A stretch of 64,000 nucleotides of DNA from Micromonospora sp. NBC_01813 (GTDB lineage Bacteria > Actinomycetota > Actinomycetes > Mycobacteriales > Micromonosporaceae): assembly GCF_035917335.1 (NCBI RefSeq), contig NZ_CP109067.1, positions 2,975,001 through 3,039,000 on the forward strand, given 5' to 3'. Positions 52,790-59,790 of this stretch are shown here, piece by piece. The notes under the pieces are model-generated. The model searched no databases. It saw only the letters and a program-made list of their open reading frames with translations, and was not told the origin of the DNA. Position 1 is the stretch's first letter, and every line of letters starts with the position of its first letter. The position numbers and the translations under genes were made by a program.

Positions 52790-53338
52790 TCAACGGTCAC
52801 CGGTCAGGCGTTCGACGTCGGCGAAGGTGGCGACCTGGTCGCACTCGTCCGGTGTCAGCTTGTTGATCAGTGCCTTGCCCGCCTGGGCCTGCCTGGTGGT
52901 GGGGAGCGTCCCGGCAACGAGGTCGGGCAGCACCAGCTCATAGCCGACCCTGGCCCGTGGCGAGTAGCGGTCGCGGGTACGCGCGACGGCACAGGCCACC
53001 CGGATGGCGTGCTCGTTGCCCGGCGGCACCTCCGGCCGGTCCACTTCCCGGCCGGCGAAGCGCACCCCGTGGTGGTAGGTGCACCGGTGGCACGTCGCCG
53101 GCCCTCGGGCGAGTGCTGACCCGCAGTCGGTGCAGGGCAGCCGGTCGATCGCGGCGTCGACGATCCGCCAGTCGTGCTCGGCGGGATTGTCGACGACGAG
53201 CCAACCCAACGCGGTCTCCTCGGCGGAGCCTGCCGCCACGCCACGCTCAGCCAGCAGGGCGGCCCATGCCTGGTCGAGCTCCGCTTCGATCGACTCGATC
53301 GTGCGGGCCAGCTCGGGACTCCGCCACACCCGACCCAT
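52790..53338 (-). CDS. Hypothetical protein with a zinc-ribbon-like Cys cluster
   Basis: 182 residues. The N-terminal half is helical (ELARTIESIEAELDQAWAAL). LPCTDCGSALARGPATCHRC at about 70-90 has four Cys spaced like a zinc ribbon, followed by YHHG. The C-terminal half has PDLVAGTLPTTRQAQAGKAL. It may bind nucleic acid, but no known domain is clear. Diverges from the DUF488 gene; the 131-bp gap between them holds no obvious motif. Confidence 0.7.
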   Translation of the reverse strand: MGRVWRSPELARTIESIEAELDQAWAALLAERGVAAGSAEETALGWLVVDNPAEHDWRIVDAAIDRLPCTDCGSALARGPATCHRCTYHHGVRFAGREVDRPEVPPGNEHAIRVACAVARTRDRYSPRARVGYELVLPDLVAGTLPTTRQAQAGKALINKLTPDECDQVATFADVERLTGDR

Positions 53339-53469
53339 GTCCGGTCACACCACCATTCGTCGTCCATCCGTGTCACACGACACCGGGCGTCACCGTAGTA
53401 CACCCGACCGTGGTGGACACCAACACGCTGGGCCCACCACCACCGCACCGAATGTGGCAAGGTGGCGAG

Positions 53470-53934
53470 GTGATCACGCCAACAGCCGGACTGATCGGCA
53501 TCGGGTACGAGGGCCGGAGCATCGACGGGCTGCTCGCAGAGCTGCAGGCGACCGGGGTGAGTCGACTGGTCGACGTACGACTGACGCCGATCTCCCGCAA
53601 GCCGGGTTTCAGCAAATCTGCGCTGGCGCGGGCTTTGACCGCCGCCGGGATCGCGTACGAGCACCGGCGGGAGTTGGGCAACCCGAAGTCCAACCGGCCT
53701 GGCTTCGCTGGACCACCCGAGGCGCTGGCCCAGGCCCGCGCCACCTACGCCGAGCTACTCGACGAGCCCACTGCCGCCGCGTGCCTGCGCGGACTGGCTA
53801 CGGCATTGAGCAGCGAGCGTGCTGCGCTGCTCTGTTTCGAGGCTGACGAGCAGCGCTGCCACCGCCACGTGGTGTTGCAGCGCATCGACGAACTGGTCAG
53901 CGCTTCTGCGGCCAGTACACACCCAGCACACTGA
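53470..53934 (+). CDS. DUF488-family protein
   Basis: 154 residues from a GTG with AAGGTGG upstream; an ATG 18 bases earlier is possible. IGYEGRSIDGLLAELQATGV then RLVDVRLTPISRKPGFSKSA is the DUF488 signature, and LLCFEADEQRCHRHVVLQRI the conserved Cys/His end. Function unknown; DUF488 proteins often sit beside nucleic-acid or defence-type genes. Its 3' end overlaps by 38 bases the C-terminal end of the IS-interrupted gene on the other strand. Confidence 0.9.
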   Translation: MITPTAGLIGIGYEGRSIDGLLAELQATGVSRLVDVRLTPISRKPGFSKSALARALTAAGIAYEHRRELGNPKSNRPGFAGPPEALAQARATYAELLDEPTAAACLRGLATALSSERAALLCFEADEQRCHRHVVLQRIDELVSASAASTHPAH

Positions 53935-54201
53935 AGACATGTGCCCGCTTGGCCTGATTGCCGACGTAGAACGCGACGTCCTTGCTCGGACCGCACAGCT
54001 CATCCAGGAACTTTGCCCGGATGGCGCTGCTAAGCGCGTCGTCGGAATGGCCTGCATGTCTACGCTGAAACGCCACCAGTTCCCAGTCGAGTAGGCCTTG
54101 GCGATGCCCGCCGCAGCGACGGTCAGCGCAGCGGTACTGGTACAGCGCTTTGAAGCGCGGAGCTTCCAGCGGTGTCCGTCGCTGTCCGGCGAAAAGGTCT
54201 A
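53897..54201 (-). pseudogene. C-terminal part of the gene interrupted by the IS630-type element
   Basis: About 100 residues read DLFAGQRRTPLEAPRFKALY then QYRCADRRCGGHRQGLLDWE to HVFSVLGVYWPQKR. It continues without loss from the N-terminal part at 55346-55883 when the element and one TA are removed: ...YVNQL|DLFAGQ... Full protein about 280 residues. CADRRC suggests a zinc site. The family is not recognised; the DUF488 gene is its convergent neighbour. Confidence 0.85.
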
Positions 54202-55343
54202 GTGTCGCGTGTCGTAAGTGGTTTTGTGGTTTAGGTGCGGGACAATGAGGCATGTCTGTTGCCGCGCCTTTGGCGCTTCGCCCGGGAGATGGGTCTCGTC
54301 TACGCGCACTGACCCGGTCATCACAGGCAGCGGCGGGTCTGGCGCAGCGGGCGAGGATTGTTCTACTGGCCGCTGAAGGTATGCCGAACGCGGCGATCGG
54401 CCGTCAGGTCGGGGTGTCGACCCCGACGGTCCTGGCGTGGCGTAACCGCTACGACGCCGGCGGCATCGACGCGTTGGCCGACCTGGGGCGCTCGGGCCGA
54501 CCGTCGGTGGTCGACGAAGTCGCCATCGTGGTGCGTACCGTCTCCGACGACGGGCGGCCGCCAGCGGACCTCGGAGTGACGCACTGGTCGGCGCGGCTGC
54601 TGGCCGACCAGATGCGCCGGGAGGGAACCCCGGTCAGCTTCGCCACCGTTTCACGTGTCTGGCGCAAATGGGGCCTGCAGCCGCACCGGTCGGAGACGTT
54701 CAAGTTCTCCACCGATCCTCAACTGGAAGCCAGGATCCGGGACGTGGTCGGCCTGTACCTGAACCCGCCGGCCGGCGCGGTGGTGGTCTCGGTCGACGAG
54801 AAGTCCCAGGTCCAGGCGCTCGACCGGACCGCGCCGATCCTGCCGCTCCGCCCCGGACTGGCGGAGCGCCGGACCCACGACTACGTCCGCAACGGCACCA
54901 CCACCCTGTTCGCCGCCCTGGAGGTGGCCACCGGACGCGTCAGCGCCGACGCCTGCTTCGACCGGCACTCCAACGTGGAGTTCCTGGCCTTCCTCAAGCA
55001 GGTCGCCAAGGCCCACCCCCGAGTGCAACTGCACGTCGTGGTCGACAACTACGCCACCCACAACCACCCGAACGTCAAAGCCTGGCTGGCCCGCCACCCC
55101 CGCATCACCATGCACTTCACCCCCACCAGCTGTTCCTGGCTGAACATGGTGGAGATCTTCTTCGGGATCATCACCCGCCAGGCCATCCGCCGCGGCACCT
55201 TCACCTCCGTGCCCGACCTGACCGCCGCGATCCGTGCGTTCATCGACGGCTACAACCAGCGATGCAAACCCTTCGCCTGGACCAAAACCGCCGACCAGAT
55301 CCTCACCAAAGCAAACCGCGAAAAGACTTCAGACACGGGACAC
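54202..55343. mobile_element. IS630-family insertion sequence, 1142 bp
   Basis: Ends GTGTCGCGTGTC (left) and, inverted, GTGTCCCGTGTC (right), with a further shared AAGT two bases in. The element is flanked by TA on both sides (54200-54201 and 55344-55345), the target duplication of IS630/Tc1-type elements. The original target reads CTAG, a known preference of this family. It carries one full transposase and looks able to move. Confidence 0.93.
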
Positions 55344-55346
55344 TAG
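54252..55346 (+). CDS. IS630-family transposase
   Basis: 364 residues. Two N-terminal helix-turn-helix segments (GLAQRARIVLLAAEGMPNAA, GVSTPTVLAWRNRYDAGGID and a second at FATVSRVWRKWGLQP). DDE triad at Asp182 (SVDEKSQ), Asp265 (VVVDNYATH) and Glu301 (MVEIFFG), the last two 35 residues apart. No frameshift. The frame runs through the right inverted repeat, and the TAG stop is made from the flanking target TA plus the next G. Confidence 0.95.
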   Translation: MSVAAPLALRPGDGSRLRALTRSSQAAAGLAQRARIVLLAAEGMPNAAIGRQVGVSTPTVLAWRNRYDAGGIDALADLGRSGRPSVVDEVAIVVRTVSDDGRPPADLGVTHWSARLLADQMRREGTPVSFATVSRVWRKWGLQPHRSETFKFSTDPQLEARIRDVVGLYLNPPAGAVVVSVDEKSQVQALDRTAPILPLRPGLAERRTHDYVRNGTTTLFAALEVATGRVSADACFDRHSNVEFLAFLKQVAKAHPRVQLHVVVDNYATHNHPNVKAWLARHPRITMHFTPTSCSWLNMVEIFFGIITRQAIRRGTFTSVPDLTAAIRAFIDGYNQRCKPFAWTKTADQILTKANREKTSDTGH

Positions 55347-55883
55347 TTGGTTGACGTACCCGTCGATCTTGGCCTGCTCGTCCTTGCTCCACCCAGGATG
55401 CGCCACGACCTCCAGACGTGACACGTCCCGAGGCCGCACGAGCGCGAGAGACTGAGCGTCAGATCGCTGCCGGGCACCCTGGTTGAGCAGGCACATGGAA
55501 TCCTCGACATAGGGATCGAGCCAGTCTCGCCGGCGACGCCATGGCTCCAGGTTGTCGACCGTCCGGACCGAGTCCATTATCGGGTTCCAGCTCTCCCGGC
55601 GCTGGTCCTGCCGGGCCGGCTTCGCCTTGACGAGGATAACGTCGTACTTGCGGAACTTGTCGTCGCTGTCAAGGTGGCGAAAGTTGATGGGATAGAGACG
55701 AACCCATCCCCGGCTTTCCCAGTCGATCCGCAGCCCGGCCACACACACCGTTTCCCCGTACCGCTCCGATGGGTTCGGAGCCGCCTTCACCGTGACGAGC
55801 ACCTTCATCTCGATGATCTCGTCGGTGTCCGGCTTTGCCTCCGGGCCGGAGCCGTCAGGTCCGAAGATCGACATTTGCGTCAT
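55346..55883 (-). pseudogene. N-terminal part of the gene interrupted by the IS630-type element
   Basis: About 180 residues from the ATG (a GTG four codons earlier is possible). MKVLVTVKAAPNPSERYGET then VCVAGLRIDWESRGWVRLYP and KYDVILVKAKPARQDQRRES. The interrupted frame reads into the element and stops after five residues (VSRV from the repeat). Joined with 53897-54201 it gives one complete protein. Function unknown; the first half is strand-rich. Confidence 0.85.
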
Positions 55884-56087
55884 AGGAGTTTCCACGTCCC
55901 CAGTCGGTCATGGTTGACACGGACGATCGCGTCGTGCCAGCAAACCAGGGTCGCACGGTCTACACCAGACCAACTTCGGATCATTTTGCCGGCAAACCAC
56001 TGACGACGATGGCTGTCGGTCTGGTCGATCCGGGCTGATCATCCGAGACCCATCTACCCGACGCGCTGAGTTGGAATCCCGGATAGG

Positions 56088-56213
56088 TCAGCGTGGCGGT
56101 GGGGTGGTGGTGAGTTCGCCGCATCGGGGGCACCAGCGGCTCTTCACTTTGAACGAGAACAGCCCGGCGAGATAACCGAGCAGTGTGGCGCTGGTGAGTG
56201 CGCAGAAATCCAT
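56088..56213 (-). CDS. 41-residue membrane microprotein with CxxC
   Basis: MDFCALTSATLLGYLAGLFS then FKVKSRWCPRCGELTTTPPP and R. AGGAGG lies six bases before the ATG, one of the best ribosome sites in the window. One membrane helix is followed by WCPRCG, a zinc-knuckle-like pair. It is downstream of 56353-56661 on the same strand, behind a highly structured leader. No known family. Confidence 0.68.
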   Translation of the reverse strand: MDFCALTSATLLGYLAGLFSFKVKSRWCPRCGELTTTPPPR

Positions 56214-56231
56214 GGCGTACCTCCTGATCGT

Positions 56232-56298
56232 GGAGCGGTCGGGCGGACTGGTTGTGGAGTGGTCGGGCGGACGGTTGCCGCCGCCGCCCGACCACTCC
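56232..56298 (-). promoter_or_regulatory. Leader with two alternative hairpins before the microprotein
   Basis: On the minus strand GGAGTGGTCGGGCGG (56298-56284) pairs perfectly with CCGCCCGACCACTCC (56270-56256), a 15-bp stem with a 13-base loop. A third copy, CCGCCCGACCGCTCC (56246-56232), could pair with the same arm with one G-U. The third copy ends six bases before the ribosome site of the 41-residue ORF. The pairings exclude each other, as in a translational switch. Confidence 0.6.
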
Positions 56299-56305
56299 GG
56301 TGGCG

Positions 56306-56332
56306 ATTCGGCTGCCAACTGGGCAGCCGAAT
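56306..56332 (-). terminator. Hairpin after the ~100-residue cassette gene, copy 2
   Basis: ATTCGGCTGCC and GGCAGCCGAAT form an 11-bp perfect stem with a 5-base loop, 20 bp after the 56353-56661 gene. No T tract follows. It may end most transcripts, shield their 3' ends, or be part of the microprotein leader. Confidence 0.55.
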
Positions 56333-56352
56333 GAGGATCGAGGCCCGGCGGG

Positions 56353-56661
56353 TCAGGCCGGCGGCGGGTCGACGACAGGGTCGACGCCGTTGACTGGCCG
56401 GTGCTGCCGTTGCCGCACGCCGGGCCTGGTCAACGCACTGCGGTAGACGGCGATGGCGACCATCCGGCCGTCGCGTCCGGCATCGACGACGGTGGCGATG
56501 ACGCCGATCACCGGGGAATCGGCGGCGTCGTGGCCGTAGCGGATGTCTGCGACCCGGACGGTCATCGACCGGTCGCCGTACACCCAGTCGGCTTTGCCCA
56601 GGTGCAGCGTGTCGCCGACGTTCAGCAGGTCATCGGCGGACCTCGGGTCCCGAGTGGGCAT
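56353..56661 (-). CDS. Hypothetical ~100-residue cassette protein, copy 2
   Basis: 102 residues from an ATG overlapping the stop of the short ORF upstream (TGATG). VGDTLHLGKADWVYGDRSMT then VRVADIRYGHDAADSPVIGV and GRDG, ALTRPG match the 35081-35398 protein in order and spacing. Pro-rich tail. Function unknown. Divergent from XRE copy 2, as its paralogue is from XRE copy 1. Confidence 0.72.
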   Translation of the reverse strand: MPTRDPRSADDLLNVGDTLHLGKADWVYGDRSMTVRVADIRYGHDAADSPVIGVIATVVDAGRDGRMVAIAVYRSALTRPGVRQRQHRPVNGVDPVVDPPPA

Positions 56662-56771
56662 CAGTTGCCCGATCCGTCGTGGACGCGGGCGTCGCGCCCC
56701 GGGCCGGCGTACGGCCGCTCCCGAGTCGGCCCCGAATTGATCAACTCGCAATTGATCAACTGCTGCGGCAT
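56661..56771 (-). CDS. Short ORF coupled to the ~100-residue cassette protein, copy 2
   Basis: 36 residues, MPQQLINCELINSGPTRERP then YAGPGRDARVHDGSGN; AAGGA five bases before the ATG. Its stop overlaps the next start. LINCELIN is encoded by a 15-base direct repeat that may instead be an operator. Position and coupling match the short ORF at 34996, though sequences differ. Confidence 0.4.
   Translation of the reverse strand: MPQQLINCELINSGPTRERPYAGPGRDARVHDGSGN
56735..56761. promoter_or_regulatory. Direct repeat of AATTGATCAACT, possible operator
   Basis: AATTGATCAACT occurs at 56735-56746 and 56750-56761, three bases apart; each holds the palindrome TTGATCAA. It is the most AT-rich patch of the region. 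One and a half helical turns separate the centres, so a cooperative binding site for the adjacent XRE protein is plausible. Confidence 0.5.
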
Positions 56772-56849
56772 ATCTATCCTTGCCCCGTCACCGCCGTATC
56801 GGTCCACTGATACATCCCCTCCAGAAAACTGTCGGCAAACTTTCGTGCT

Positions 56850-56868
56850 CTCCACCCTGGACTTCTTC
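56850..56868 (-). promoter_or_regulatory. 19-bp element shared with the first XRE cassette
   Basis: On the minus strand this is GAAGAAGTCCAGGGTGGAG, identical to 34933-34951, with TTTGCCG following ten bases on. It lies 73 bp from the XRE copy 2 start. Confidence 0.6.
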
Positions 56869-56941
56869 GCATCGGTCTGGATAGGTTTCTGCTGCCTACT
56901 GGCATCCATCGGGGTGAGTCGGATCTGACTCGGAGGGCGAT

Positions 56942-57751
56942 ATGGTAAATGAGCTTGGCGACCTGCTGCGACGCGAGCGCATCTCACGTGGCATGACACA
57001 GGACGCGGTCGGCACGGCGGTCCACATCAGCGGGTCGGCCATCGGCCATTTCGAAAAGGGCAAGTCCGCGCCGCAGGAGACCACCGCCGACGCGCTCGAC
57101 CTGCTGTTCGGCACTGGCAGCCGCGTCCAGGAGCTGGCCCGCGAAGCACGGGGTGAGGCGGTGGCACCATGGTTGCGCCCGTGGGTGGAGAACGAGAAGC
57201 GGTCGTTGCTGTTGCGGACCGTCGAGCCCACCCTGATCCCCGGCCTGCTGCAGACCGAGGCGTACGCGCGGGCGATCCTGAGCGCCGGTCAGCACACGCC
57301 GGAGCAGGTCGAGGAGCTGGTCGCCATCCGAATGGCCCGGCAAACGGCCGCCCTGGAGCGGGCCGAGCCGGCGGCCCTGGTCGCCCTGATCGGTGAGCCG
57401 GCGTTGCATACCGGCGACCCGGTCTTCATGAAGGACCAGTTGGAGCACCTGGTCGACATCGGCGACCGGTACAACGTGCACATCCGGGTGATCCCGCAAC
57501 GGGCCGGGCTGCACGCGGGTCTCGCTGGTGCATTCGTCATCGCCACGCTGATCGGTGGCGCGCAGATCGGCTACCTGGATGATCAACTGGAGGGCCGGAT
57601 CGCGGCGACGTCGAAGGACATGGCCACGCTGGTCCGCACGTGGGAAGCTCTCAGTGGCATCGCGCTAACCTGCGAGCAGTCCCGCAATCTCATCCTGAAG
57701 GTGATCGATGAGCACGAAGAGCGCGCCACAGTGGCGCAAGTCCAGTCTTAG
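56942..57751 (+). CDS. XRE-family regulator with DUF5753 domain (WhiJ-like), copy 2
   Basis: 269 residues with CGGAGGG upstream. Helix-turn-helix: LLRRERISRGMTQDAVGTAV then HISGSAIGHFEKGKSAPQET. DUF5753: LRTVEPTLIPGLLQTEAYAR, IRMARQTAALERAEPAALV and GAFVIATLIGGAQIGYLDDQ. Overlaps the DUF397 gene by 44 bases. Paralogue of 34050-34853. Confidence 0.93.
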   Translation: MVNELGDLLRRERISRGMTQDAVGTAVHISGSAIGHFEKGKSAPQETTADALDLLFGTGSRVQELAREARGEAVAPWLRPWVENEKRSLLLRTVEPTLIPGLLQTEAYARAILSAGQHTPEQVEELVAIRMARQTAALERAEPAALVALIGEPALHTGDPVFMKDQLEHLVDIGDRYNVHIRVIPQRAGLHAGLAGAFVIATLIGGAQIGYLDDQLEGRIAATSKDMATLVRTWEALSGIALTCEQSRNLILKVIDEHEERATVAQVQS

Positions 57752-57908
57752 CAGCAGCAATGGCGGCAACTGCGTCGAGGTCGCCGACAACCTGCCGGCG
57801 CGGGTACTGGTACGCGACAGCAAGGACACCAGCGGGCCGACCCTGACCTTCTCCCCCGCCGCCTGGCACTCGTTCGTCGCCGACCCACCCACCACCACGA
57901 CCAATTGA
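57708..57908 (+). CDS. DUF397 protein, copy 2
   Basis: 66 residues, starting 44 bases inside the XRE gene. WRKSSLSSSNGGNCVEVADN then LPARVLVRDSKDTSGPTLTF and SPAAWHSFV. Same family as 33847-34053. Likely partner that modulates the XRE protein. Confidence 0.93.
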   Translation: MSTKSAPQWRKSSLSSSNGGNCVEVADNLPARVLVRDSKDTSGPTLTFSPAAWHSFVADPPTTTTN

Positions 57909-58064
57909 CCCCACCGACCGCACCCCGCATCCGCCTCGCCTGACCAGCGACGGATGTTGAGGAGCCTCGGACCACCAGTACGTCTGAGGACTCCTCGCCG
58001 ACGACAACGAACCAACTCACGGTGATCAAGATGCTCGACGAAGGCCAGCCCCCCGCCCGGAGGA

Positions 58065-58256
58065 TTGGGCACACACTGCCACGTCCGACCACCTCATCTG
58101 CCCGCCTACCAGGAGCAGCGCAGAGCCGAGCAGTACGCCGCCCTCGAATCCACTGCGGTGAGCATCGACGACGAGGAGGACCTCGACACCGTGATCACTC
58201 GACTACGAGAGGCACGCCGGGCGGTCGCACGGCGCCGCGGCGGGTCCTCGAAGTAG
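58065..58256 (+). CDS. Small hypothetical protein or remnant
   Basis: Up to 63 residues; the last 45 (RRAEQYAALESTAVSIDDEE then DLDTVITRLREARRAVARRR) look like a charged helix with normal GC-ending codons. The start is uncertain and no ribosome site is clear. It could be the tail of a lost gene. 57909-58064 shows nothing else; 58257-58333 holds only a short C-terminus-like GKIILTP on the minus strand. Confidence 0.35.
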   Translation: MGTHCHVRPPHLPAYQEQRRAEQYAALESTAVSIDDEEDLDTVITRLREARRAVARRRGGSSK

Positions 58257-58333
58257 GACGATGCTCGCCGCCCTCGAACAGCTCCACCGCGTCCACCGGG
58301 TCAGGGAGTCAGGATGATCTTGCCTAGGTGCGA

Positions 58334-58501
58334 CAGTCCGACGCGCCGCTGCGGGTCATCGCCGCCGAGGTCGGCTACCGATCTGAGTTCGCCTTTGCCA
58401 GCTCGTTCAAACGCCATTTCGGGACCGCCCCCGGCGCCTACCGCCGGGGGCGAAACTCCGCAGACTCGGCGAGCCCGGATCAGCAGCCCCACCTTTCCTG
58501 A
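58334..58501 (+). pseudogene. C-terminal remnant of an AraC-family regulator
   Basis: 55 residues: QSDAPLRVIAAEVGYRSEFA then FASSFKRHFGTAPGAYRRG. This is the second helix-turn-helix and the end of an AraC/XylS domain. The rest of the protein is missing and no start precedes it. Its end overlaps the 3' end of the secreted protein gene on the other strand. Confidence 0.75.
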
Positions 58502-58947
58502 GCCTTGATCACGATCGGCATGGACTGCGTGCTGGAACCGTCGGTCAGCGTCATCACGGCCCGGTACTCCCCGTACGCCAGCGGCGGCAGGTCCGTGGTG
58601 ACCCAGGCGATTCCGAGGTACCGGTCACCATTGTCTGCCGGCGCGATCGGCGGGTGCGGCAGGCTGGTGACAGTGCCGGCGGGCAGGCCCTGCACGTCGA
58701 CCTGCAGTGGCGTCGTCCAGCTTCCGGCGACAAAGCCGATGAAGTACGTGAACCATTCAGTATTTGCCGGGATGCAGGCCCGCTGCTCATAGTCCGACAG
58801 GTCCCAGGTCGCCGCCGCAGTGGCCGCAGCAGACCCTGGCACGGCCGCGCCGGCAGGAGCGGCGGTCGCCGGAGCAGCGGTCGCGATCAGCGCCAGTCCG
58901 GTCGCCACGGCGAGCGTCAGTCGGACGGTACGGGACATCGACTTCAC
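58480..58947 (-). CDS. Small secreted protein of unknown function
   Basis: 155 residues from a GTG with GAAGGAGG six bases upstream. Signal peptide with cleavage near ATAAPA (about residue 30). The mature part is a beta-sandwich-like domain: WDLSDYEQRACIPANTEWFT, GLPAGTVTSLPHPPIAPADN and YRAVMTLTDGSSTQ, with a Cys pair (CIPA, final WGC). Family not recognised. 58948-59122 upstream shows no gene. Confidence 0.75.
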   Translation of the reverse strand: MKSMSRTVRLTLAVATGLALIATAAPATAAPAGAAVPGSAAATAAATWDLSDYEQRACIPANTEWFTYFIGFVAGSWTTPLQVDVQGLPAGTVTSLPHPPIAPADNGDRYLGIAWVTTDLPPLAYGEYRAVMTLTDGSSTQSMPIVIKAQERWGC

Positions 58948-59122
58948 GATGAGCCTCCTTCGGTCATCCGCTTTCGGGCGGCGTCCGACCCCAGGACCCG
59001 GCATTTCTTCCAGGACGCCACCCCTTGTTAACGGAGTATTACCACCGTGCCGATAGATCACCAGGAATCTCTCGGGGATCGCCCACCTGTCCCACCAGCC
59101 GACCGCAGGAGTGACGACGATC

Positions 59123-59158
59123 ACCTGAACACTGTTCAGTCTTGAACAGTGTTCAGGT
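59123..59158. promoter_or_regulatory. Large double operator of the TetR gene
   Basis: ACCTGAACACTGTTCA and TGAACAGTGTTCAGGT are 16-bp perfect inverted arms around GTCT. Each arm itself contains TGAAC-N3-GTTCA. It ends 20 bp before the TetR ATG. A TetR protein binding as two dimers fits well; autoregulation is inferred. Confidence 0.8.
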
Positions 59159-59178
59159 TCGGTGCGAAACTCGTCGGC

Positions 59179-59790
59179 ATGCAGCTGAAGCGAGCGGACG
59201 TGGTGACCGGGGCCCTTGCCCTGCTGGACACCGACGGCCTCGACGGATTGACCATGCGCAAGCTGGGTGCCCGGCTCGGTGTGCAGGCCGGTGCTGTCTA
59301 CTGGCACTTCAAGGACAAGGAAGCACTGCTCGGCGCGGTCGCCGACCGGATCGTCGGCGAGATCACCGAAACCCCGCTCGACCCCGGCACCTGGGACGCA
59401 CAGCTGGCGGAGTTCGCGCACCGCTTCCGCCGCGCCCTGCTCGCCCACCGTGACGGCGCCCGCGTGGTCGCCGGCACCTACGTGACCGAGCCGAACACCG
59501 TGCAGGGTGGTGAACTGGTGATGCGGATCCTCACCGACGCGGGTTTCCCGCTCGACCGCGCCGGCTGGGCGATCTTCGCCGGCATGTACTACGTGCTCGG
59601 CCACACGATCGAGGAGCAGGCCCAGCAGGCCGCCGGTGACTGGGAGCAGCGCGCCGCCGACGTGGCCGACACGGAGCTGCTCCAGGCAATGGACGGAGCG
59701 ATCAAGGCCGACCCCGAGGAGCGTTTCGCGTACGGCCTGGAGCTCTATCTCGATGGCGTACGCCTGCGGCTCGCGCAGGCTCAGCAATGA
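59179..59790 (+). CDS. TetR-family regulator with TetR_C domain
   Basis: 203 residues from the ATG; a GTG at 59149 would place the start inside the operator. MQLKRADVVTGALALLDTDG then LTMRKLGARLGVQAGAVYWHFKDKEALL (key VQAGAVYWHFKDK) is the class-TetR DNA-binding domain. C-terminal TetR_C ligand domain follows. The ATG of the SIP gene overlaps its stop, so it controls that gene. Ligand unknown; relatives respond to tetracyclines and other polyketides. Confidence 0.92.
   Translation: MQLKRADVVTGALALLDTDGLDGLTMRKLGARLGVQAGAVYWHFKDKEALLGAVADRIVGEITETPLDPGTWDAQLAEFAHRFRRALLAHRDGARVVAGTYVTEPNTVQGGELVMRILTDAGFPLDRAGWAIFAGMYYVLGHTIEEQAQQAAGDWEQRAADVADTELLQAMDGAIKADPEERFAYGLELYLDGVRLRLAQAQQ

Noticed and set aside
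56845-56928. GTG-started 27-residue hydrophobic frame before XRE copy 2
   Set aside because: No ribosome site and no matching peptide at copy 1 beyond the 19-bp element.
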